Under the pieces are notes generated by a model, which searched no databases, was not told the origin of the DNA, and saw only the letters and a list, made by a program, of their open reading frames with translations. Below are positions 47,854 through 58,300 of a DNA stretch of 64,000 nucleotides, one piece after another (positions within the stretch are counted from its first letter, which is position 1; every line of letters starts with the position of its first letter). The position numbers were made by a program, and so were the translations under genes. Origin of the DNA: Lycorma delicatula (lineage: Eukaryota; Arthropoda; Insecta; Hemiptera; Fulgoridae); NCBI RefSeq assembly GCF_047948215.1, contig NC_134458.1, forward strand, positions 140,414,536 through 140,478,535, given 5' to 3'.

Positions 47854-49257
47854 AAAATTTTACTTTACTTTTTATGCAAAAAAAATTTTAAGTACAGCTT
47901 CATAGAAAGAGCCAAAAATTAAAAAAATTTTTTTTTTAATTCCTGTATCTTTAAAATTAAATTAGATGTATATTTATTCTCCCCTGTTAATACAGATAGT
48001 ATACATACATTCATTAATATTTTACAAGTCAAACTATGTTTTAAAAATGGTTTTATTTTTACTTCTTTGGTAGAACTAAAACTAACAAAAATAGTATAAA
48101 GAACAGAAGTTCAATATTGGCTCAAAAAACTAAAAATTTGATTTATTGAGTTGTGGTTAAAACTCTTTGAAAGGATTTAAATGTAAAATTTATGAATTTA
48201 TTAAAAGTCATTTTCAGAAACTATATTTTGATTTTTCTCACTTTTTTATTAAATCTATAAAAATTGTGTGTCTTTCTCATTAATTTCCTTTTACAATCAA
48301 TAATTTTAAGAATACTTCCTACCCGGCCCAGTTATTTTATACTAGTTTTTATTAAAAAAATTATATTTTATCATTACCATAAATTATTACAAATTAAATA
48401 TATATTCTTCTAAAACTAAATAAAAATAAAATTTAAAGAACAATATACTTTAAATAGAAAAATTTCAAAAAATGATTTCACTACATTGATGAAAATATTA
48501 AGATAAAATGTAGCCTCATCTTTAATTTTAAACGTAGTAACATTATTTTGCATGTTTTATTAAAAGTAATTTGACCATTTGTGAGCCACATTTGAAAAAC
48601 AGACAAAAATATTTTTTAAATTTAAAATTATATTTTTATTGGATGACTTAAAGTGTTTTGTGCATATATTAAAAAATTAGAGTGATACAACTGTGTTTTA
48701 GTACAATAAAATATTTAATATATATATATTCATTTATTATCTTAGTGATTTTGATCTTTGGTATTATGGAAATCTTATCTCCTTTCTTCTTTCCTTAACC
48801 TTCATTCCTTCTTCCTTGGATAAGTTCCATGGAGACTGAAACCAGCCATTTCTGTTCTGTCTGTGGCACCTTCTTATAACCATCATAGCACCCACTTCTG
48901 TATTGAAACTGATACTAATTTTAATTCTAATCGTCTCATTATTGTACACGTTTGCATATATTAACAGTATTGTTTTGTGTAATTTGAATTCAATATTTTA
49001 CTTTACACTAAAAGTATTTGTTTACAGATTTTAATAAAAATAGGATTTTACTGTTCTTTGTTTTTCAAAATAAACAATAATCCATTTTATTCTACAATTC
49101 ATTTGATCATGGCAATTAAAGTGATCATATATACCTTTTTTAAAATGTTATTACTTTCTTTAAAAGAGAAAATTTGAAATAAAATAGCAGTAATGATGAA
49201 AGAATTAAATTATTGAGATTAACTTTGCATATAACTTATCTAATATTTTTTTTTCAG
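47854..49257. other. AT-rich DNA upstream of the first visible GPCR exon
   Basis: Probably intron, because 49258 is a splice acceptor. A 61-codon minus frame at 48764-48949 is unrecognised. No promoter is identified. Confidence 0.4.
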
Positions 49258-49322
49258 ACCATATGGCGAACCAAATCTTAGCAGGTGACGGGGGAACAGC
49301 ATGAGCAGTGGTACAGCTGATG
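49258..49322 (+). other. GPCR exon A (5'UTR end and first 7 codons)
   Basis: The acceptor is TTTTTTTTCAG ending at 49257 and the donor is GATG/GTAAGA at 49322. It encodes MSSGTAD plus one base. Because it begins with an acceptor, at least one further upstream 5' exon must exist. Confidence 0.8.
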
Positions 49323-52300
49323 GTAAGAACCAGATTATATTTATAGTGATCCAGTATTAATTTCCTTATGTTTATTTACAATTTTGGGTTCAAATAAAAT
49401 TAATATTCTTGTTGAAGCAAATATATGAACATATCAAATATGGTAATAGGTTGTTGGTCTAAACCGATTACCAACAACTGTAAACATTCTATTGACTAAT
49501 GAGTTATGTCAGAATTATGTCTTTTTTCTCATAAAATATGCATTATCATAAAATATCAGTCATAAGAAACATGGTTATAGTGAATCAGATCAAACATGAC
49601 TAGTAGCTTGGACTGGTTAATTAGGTAGGTGTCAACTATTTAATCAGTTGTGTGATCTTTGTTTTTCTATAATGGTGGACAACTATATTAGTAGAAGTAT
49701 ACAGTCACATCAATTGTCAAATGAAATTAAATCTATCAATTTCTCAATACAAAAGTTTTTAGTGCAGCTGAAATTCACTGTGAATTATGTAAGGTACAGC
49801 TCTGTGACTTTACTGAAAAGATCACACATTTTCATGTTAAGAGAGAATGGCCAGTTTTAGATAGATTAATGTAAAGCCTCAGGAAAACCAATAATTAATA
49901 TTCTTGCAATTGAATTAACATTTCACATAGTTTCATGACTTATAAATTGTGTGAGGGATTCTAAAATTGCTGACTCATACATGCTCAAGTAAGTAGTATT
50001 ATGGTTTAATATTCAGTGGTTCAAGAAGAAAGCAACGACGAGTTACAGACTTCTGAGTTTACAGACAGGATATAACAAGCTTGTTCCTGTATAAGAAAAG
50101 GAATTTGAAATAAATGCTTTTTCAATAACCCCAAATGAGAAATATGTAGCTTTGATTCTTTGTCCTACATTCCAAGATTAACACTAGCTTTTTTAAATCA
50201 CCTCATTTGTTCATATTTTTTTATGAAAATGATCTTTGTAACCTTCCACTTGGTATTCTATTTAAAAGAATGACTGTACTAAATGCTTATTGAATAGAAT
50301 TTCTCAAAGAAAGGTTCAAGAACTAACAAGAAAATTGAATTACATGCACTAGATGTCTATCTCAGTCAACTATCATTAGTAGCTAAACTTTATAATGTGT
50401 AATTGTGTTTAACAATTTAAATATATATCTAGTTTTATATTTTTATTTTATACATAATTCTTGAATTTTTCTTCCTAGTTTAATTGTAGTTTACTTCGAT
50501 AAATTAGGCAAAATATTTTATAAATAATATGTAAAATTGACTGTGTTAATCCTCTCACTTTTTAGCATTACAATTATCTTTTTGTTAAATCTGAGAACAA
50601 GCAATATAATGAATTATTGCTTTGCACTCTCATACATTAAAAAATGTCTTGTTTTTACAACCAGATAGATAAAACATTTAGTAAAATTATTGATGAGTCT
50701 GTTTTATTTAAAATTAAATCTTCAGAAACTAATCTTATTTAATAAATAAACAATTATTTTTACTACTCATTAAATAATTTTCACAATTCCAAGTAAAGAT
50801 TTGCTAATCTATTTTATTTTAAGTTACTTAACATTTTCCTTATCAATTTAAATTACAAACTTTATCTGATAAATTTGTTAACTTAAATTACTTTGTTTTA
50901 TTATATTTTGAAAGTGTTCGTGATTATTTTGTAATCTCAATTATAACTTAATAATTGAGTAATTTGTATAACTTATAACTTAAGGTAATTTGTTGAACTT
51001 GTTCATTGAATAAGTTAGGACTGTTCTCTGTTCTCTGTTCTGATTATTGCCAATCTTCTCTTTGAATAAAAACAGGAACAGAATTTCAAATACATTTCGG
51101 TTCTAAATGTTTGACAATTAATTCTTATCATAAAATAGATTTTAATGGAAAGAGAAATTGTTTAATGAGTAATAATTAGAAATTTCTTTAATAAGGAAAA
51201 CTTCAATTTTGAATAAAATTAAAAAATTATGAAATGCGTTTATAGATGAGTATTGCAGTTAATAGCAAAGGAGTAGTTCTTATTTCAATGATTACATTAG
51301 TAGTACCCAACCAGGAGAAGTAATAATAATAAATCTTATTTTAAATACTGAAATCAGTATATATTCCATAAGGTTCAAATTTATTTTTATTTACGTTTTT
51401 TTATTTTAAACAAAGTTTATTTTACTTATTGTATTTTTATTTTTATTTTTACTTTTTGTATTCAGGTAAGAAATTTCTTGTAATAAAAAATCATGGGAAT
51501 CTGGAAGATGTTTGTTTAAAAAGTATAGTGTTTAGTATTTTTTTTAAAAAAAGGAAGTGAAATATTTGAGTTATCTGTAATTTTTAAGTAACTGTAAACC
51601 AATTTAAAAAGACAGATAAACTACTGAAGACAATTGTTGATGTTTATTTTTTAATCTAAGGATTTCACATCACTTGCTCCAATATTTTATTACTACTATA
51701 TGTTTTACTTATTATTATAAAAGTTGTGATTCAAACTAACCTTTTAAATGTTCAATCACTACATATATTCTAATTAAACTTTTACATTTTTTTGTTTTTT
51801 GTAGCAGTTGTGGATGTGTGCATGACACTGCTGGCTGCCTCTGGTTTAGCATCAAATGCTTTAGTTCTTGTTGTCTTTTACCGCTGCCCTGCTCTTCGAT
51901 CCCCTTCAAATAGGTGAGTGCTTTATAAAAATATTTTAGTTGTAACAAAAATTTATAATGTTATCTTAATATTTTAAGATTTATATCCTAATCACATAAC
52001 TTATTTAACTTTATTAAAACTTAACTTTTTAACTTTGATAATTAAGGTTTATTTATACATTTTTGATCTATTAATAAAAAATCAAGAACGTAGAATGTGT
52101 AAGTAGCATTATTGCACCATTTATATATTCCACGTTCATGTGTCACTGAATATAAACAGATGATATTCAGTGTTATGCTCATAAGTTTTATTTATTCTTA
52201 CTCAAGATTATTCATTCCCCAGTACAAAAGTGGAATGTTGTAAAGAATGCATTATATATACAGAACATAATACGTTACCCACTTAAACATATTAAACATA

Positions 52301-55300
52301 CAAACAAATATTATTTGCTAAACTTCATTCACTATGTGGAGCAGAGTGAAGAATTCACTTGTAAGATTGAACATCATTTTCATTCAATTAGCATGACATG
52401 AGTTAAAAGAATGTATGGCTTACTGAAGAAAATAATGGAAAACTGTTTTACTCTTTTTTGCATTATTAAGTGTGGGCAGGGATACTGATTAATCTAGAGA
52501 ATTGCTATCCTGATTTCAACCTTTAATTGTGGACTGCCATCAATATAAGTAAACATTTCCATTCAGATCATCAAATATTTTATTTGAATTATCAATTACT
52601 TGTACATCTTTACCTTGGCTACCCTTTTTTTGTTTACAATAAAAGAATGTTTTACCTTTGTGTTACACAACCTAAAAAAATAATCTTCAATGCACACCAA
52701 AATGTTACCTGTTGTGGGTCACACAGTCTTTGTACAGTCATTATTTGTACACCATTTAATTGGTGTACAAATAAAATCAGATTGCATGATAGAAAATGAT
52801 AATTTATTTGACGCGACAGTACTAAATTATAAACGTAGTAGTGTTAATTTATCATAATTATGTTCAGTTAGATGATGTCAACTGTTTCCATAAAATGTTC
52901 TATCTGCCATTAAAGTCAGATTTGTAAAAATATTACAATTTCGTCAAAAATTTAGTTGAATTTTTGGTTGAAAAATATAAATTTATCAATAAAAACAGTC
53001 TAAACAAATTCTGTTATTATGAGATAATAGTTCTTAAACAAACTGGTATTGTAAATACCAGTTTACTGGTATTGTAATAGTTTCTAAACTGGTATTGTAG
53101 CATTTAGCTTAAAAAATGTTGACCTGCAACTCATTCACATATTGCATTTGAAATCAAGTGTTACTTACAAATGTGTACCACAACAATCAGAATATTAAGA
53201 TTACAGAATCCAATGAACATAACACAATTTTTTTTTTTAATTTTCAGTTTAAAATTTATTAGTTAAAATAAAATTTTGTATACAATTTTTAGAAATATCA
53301 AACTTTTTAAATTTTCTTAACAACTCAAAGTTGATTTCTTTAATTTTGTTTTTACTTGCAAATAGTATTTTTAATCTTTTCATGTTATAAATAACTGATG
53401 GCATTTCAGTAAATTTATTATTTGATATATTTAGATAATATAGTTCAGTACAATAAATAAGTTCTTGAGGTAAATTACTTAAGTTATTCGAATAAAGATC
53501 TAATATTCGTAATTTTACAAAATGTCCTATAAACATTGGTAACTTTATTAATAAATTATATTTTATATATAATTCTTCTAAATATGGTGATGTTTTCCAT
53601 AATTGTGATGGTAATTGTACATGCTGGTTTTTTGATAAATCTAACTTTAATACTTCGTCATATTCAGCTCTTTTAAACATCCAATTTGGTAAATGCCCTG
53701 TATTATCTGTAGTTAACCGAAGACATTGATTTAAATTATCAGTTCGTACAATTTCTTTTGGATCATAATAATCTAGAAGTGTGTAACGAGGACCATCTGG
53801 AATGCAGTTATTTTTTTCAGTGTCTAAATGACATAAATATTCAATTAAATATTGTAAACCCATTTCATTATATTTCAAAATATTTTGATCACTAAAAGAG
53901 TTACCATTTAATTTGAGTGATTTTACATAACTTAATTTACTAAAATCATATGGAATTGTTTTTAATTCATTGTTTGATATATCTAAATATCTTAGTGTAT
54001 CAATTAATGACAAATGTCCATTAATTTCAATTAATTTGTTCGATGACAATGATAATATATGTGTTGTTGTACCAATTAAACAATTTGCATCCATTCTTTG
54101 TATCTGATTGTTGTTTAACCATATTTCTCGTAAATGTATTGAACCATAAAAATCTGGGAAATTTTGAATAGAATTGTTACTTAATTCAATTATTTCCAAA
54201 CTGGTCATTTTATGCATTTTTGGTAAACGTCTTATATGATTATGTTTTAGTATTAAATATTTCAGATTTTTCATATTGTGTATTTGATCTGGTATTAAAG
54301 ATATTTTATTATTATTTAAATTTAATTCGACAATTGTTTTTGAATTCAACACTGGATATGGCCAAGAATATAAAGTATTTTGTGAAATGTCTAATATTTG
54401 TAATTGATTTAAGTACTTGAATTCTTTCTCAATTGTTGATATATAATTACACTTAATAAATAATAATTTTAAATTATGTAATTTATATAGTATTTTTGGT
54501 AAAGATTGAAACAAATTATAACTTAAATGTATTTCTTCCAGTTCATTAAGTTCAGTTAGCTCATTTGGTAATGATGTTAATTGATTATTACTTAGATTTA
54601 ATATTTGTAACATATACAAGTTTTTTATTTCACTTGATATTTGTTTTAAATAATTACAGCTTAAATCTAAAACCTTTACTGGATGCATATTATTTTTTTT
54701 ATTATTAATATAAATATTATTCAGTACTTTTATTTGTTTTTCTTCAGTATTACCAAATTTATTATTTAATTTCCATACATCATTTGGTACAGTTGTCAAC
54801 TGTTGATTTGGTAATTCAACTTTTGTTATTAAATGATATTCTTTACATATATCTGCAACATCATTAACTTCTGCCGTAGAATCAAAAACATCCATTAATG
54901 ATTTTGAATCATTTTCACTGTTATCAATTGAAGAAATGAAATTAAATTTATTTTGATATTTTGATATCATGAATAATTTTTTATCGTTTTTTAAATAATT
55001 TTCTTTTATAATATTTTTTTGAATATCTAATAAATTTAACACATAATAACCTATAGTTAATTTTGGAGAACGATTTACTTTGTTTTCGTTAGTATCATTA
55101 GATCTTTCTGTTTTTGGTTTAAGAACTGTTATTATTTCTTTTTGTGACGATTTTTGCTTTTTAGACATAATACTTATTGAAGAAATATGAAAAAATAAAT
55201 ATTTTAATAGATTAAAAAAAACTATAAATACATAAAATTTTATTTATAAAAAATACTTACTTTTTAATCATTAATAATTATGGTTTTCTTATTTTAATAT

Positions 55301-58300
55301 ATAAGATTTTTTATTTATTTTTTTGCTTATGTTTGATTTGTAAATAAAGCTATATATTCATATTATATATACTGACACATTAGAGAATGTATTTATTTTA
55401 TTAATTCATTCAAAGGTAATTAATAAATAATAAACAAACTTCATTTTAAGTGTAAATTATTGAATGAAACATATTTTTAATATACTAAAGAATTACTAAG
55501 AAACAGCTGATTATCAAAAAAATTAAATTCTTCTTTCTGGGATTAACAATACCTTTCTTATTATTTACTTTCCTTAATTTTAAACAACTTTAAAAAAAAT
55601 AAAAAGCTCTCAGTTAAATCAAAATGTCTCTTTTTTTTAACTTCTGCCCAGATATTCTTACCCAACTTGTAACATTAAATTTTTTTATGTAAGTTTTAAA
55701 GCAAGTTCCTTTTTGAGTCCTGTTGTAAATTTTCCTGATACCTCAAATGGACAATTTCTTAAAAGAAAATTTACTTTTCATGTATGAATTATTAAAAAAT
55801 GTTTTTTCATTTTTTGTCATATGATTACTTAAGTGTTGAGTTGTTAAAACTTACTTACATTTAGCTTATGTCTTTATGAAATTCATTACTATTTTTAAAT
55901 AGAAATTCATGAAAATAAGTTGGAAAACTTAAAGTAAAAAAAAATACATATTTCTGCACTCCGAACAGCCTTATCTCATGCTCAGTAGTAGTGTCTGTAT
56001 TGTTTCTCTGAATCCCTTCTTTTATTTTTATCAAGATGCAGGTTTCTTGGTGCAGTATTCCTAAAAATGACTTGTTTTCAATATGGCAGTATTTTATTTA
56101 TGTATTAAAACTGTTTTTTTAATTTTATTTCTAATGAGTACATTACAATCTGTTCAAATAGTAAACAATAAGCAAACCCCCCCCCCATGGCTCAATGAGA
56201 TGAATATGATATATATGACATGTAAATGAGGCGTAGTCTTGTACAGACTCAGGCCGACCATTCCTGAGATGTGTGGTTAATTTAACCCCAACCACCAAAA
56301 TACATCGGTATCCACTGTCTAATATTCAAATCCATACAAAAGCAACTAACTTTTACTAGGATTTGAACTTGAGAACCTTAGACTATTCTAATCAGATGTT
56401 AAATAACTGATTTGTGCTGACAAGTTAACCACTAAACCACTCTAGTGGACTACATTTAAAATCAAAATAAAATGAACTTTTAAAAAAATGAGACCAGTTA
56501 TAAAAAAAATGTATGCTAAATACAAAAAAAAATTACTTTTTCTATCGTATGTGAATTTTGAATTTTATAGGTTAAGCATCAAACTAAAAATAACTAAGTT
56601 ATTAATGGAGTTATTAACTCTTAATTTGGTGTCTGCTGGCAAATCAAAATTTAAAAAGTGTTACCAAAAGCATCAATTTTAATGATTTTTTTTTATTGTA
56701 TAATAAATTTCCTTCAGATAACTTAGCACCAGATTTTTTAAATAAAAAATGTCCTGCTCTATATAAACAATTTGAATATTTAAAAAAATTTAATCTTTTT
56801 AATCTTTGCATAGCAATGGATTATTTTAACATAATAATACATAGTCTGTTGTCATTCAGATATTCAAATTATTATCAAGTGAAACTTCAAGAAAATTGGA
56901 GAATAAAAACAATAATATGTATTTCCATAATCCAGAAAGATTTGCTCATGTTTAGTAATAATAGTTTCATTACGTTATCTCTGCACATTCATTTCTTACT
57001 TTTATCAAAATACAGGTTTCTCACTTTTATATTTCTTGCTAACAAACAGCTTTTTTGTTCATGCAGACAGTGTTTTTTTTTTTAAGCTTATTCGTATTAT
57101 AAATAAAGATAAAATTAAATAATTAAATTTATCACATAAAATTAAAGTAAATTTATTCTAATATCAGTGAAATAATAAAATTATATTCATCCAATTCTCC
57201 TTTAAATCTTAATTTTTGATTTTGGTGCCAAATAAAAACTAAATGACAACAGTTAATTAGATACTGACTTTTTCAGAAAGTCAAGGTTTAAAAAAGAAGA
57301 AAATATTATTATTTTTACTTTTTATCAATTGATATTTTAAGTCAGATTCGTTTTTTAAGAAGTTTTTTTATTCAGTAAATTATTTTATATGATACAATTT
57401 ATAAGAAAAGATAGTGTGTTTTACTACATTCTTGCATTAACCTAAAATAAAAAACAAATTAATAACACATAAAATAATAAAAATGTCTGTTTATCACTTA
57501 TTTTTTTTCATAGATAATGCTATATTATTAACAATTTAATAAAACTAGTCTGTGCCTTAACTAGTTAACAATACTGCAATCGAAGCAACTAAAAATTTGC
57601 AATTTCAAATTTTCAACCATGCTTCTCCATTTATATATTGTTTTAAGTATTTATATTAAGAATTCAGAGAAAGTATCCTTAGTTGAATGATCCATTTAAC
57701 CTGTTTCATTATTATGTAGATAATTTATTTTATATTAAAATAATATCATATAAAAAATATACTGAAACAAATATGTTAAATAAAAATAATTTTCATATTT
57801 CTTATCTAAAACGTACATAAAAGTTATTCCTGAATCATTCTTTATGAATATTTCATTATAAGGACACAATAAACTGTAATAAAATTTCTCTGTTCATTAC
57901 CATTAATGAACAGAGAAATTTGCAGAAATTCTGATAATTTGTGTTCTCACTTTCACTTATTTTGCTATACTAATATCTTATTTACCTCTTTGACATACAT
58001 ATTAGCAAAGTTAAAATAATTAACTGTTATAAATTATTGTAAACTGTTTTTTATTTATTACACGGCAGAAATTTTTACTGAATGTTTTTTTTACAGATTT
58101 GTTGGAAGTCTAGTTTTTGCAGATCTTTTATCGTCAGTTGTATTGGCTCCAGTTCTAATGTCTCATTTACCACTATTATCTGCTGGTTTCAGTACCCTAG
58201 TAGCCACTTCCTCTGTGTTTTCCATAGTTGCAATTGCTATTGATCGTTATAGTGCTGTACTTAGCCCTTTACACTACGCTATGACAGTAACTCGTAGACG

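Noticed and set aside
55222..55260. Possible 5'UTR intron of the LRR gene (GTAAGT...ATAG on minus)
   Set aside because: Only 39 nt, below the usual minimum for insect introns; probably a chance donor match.
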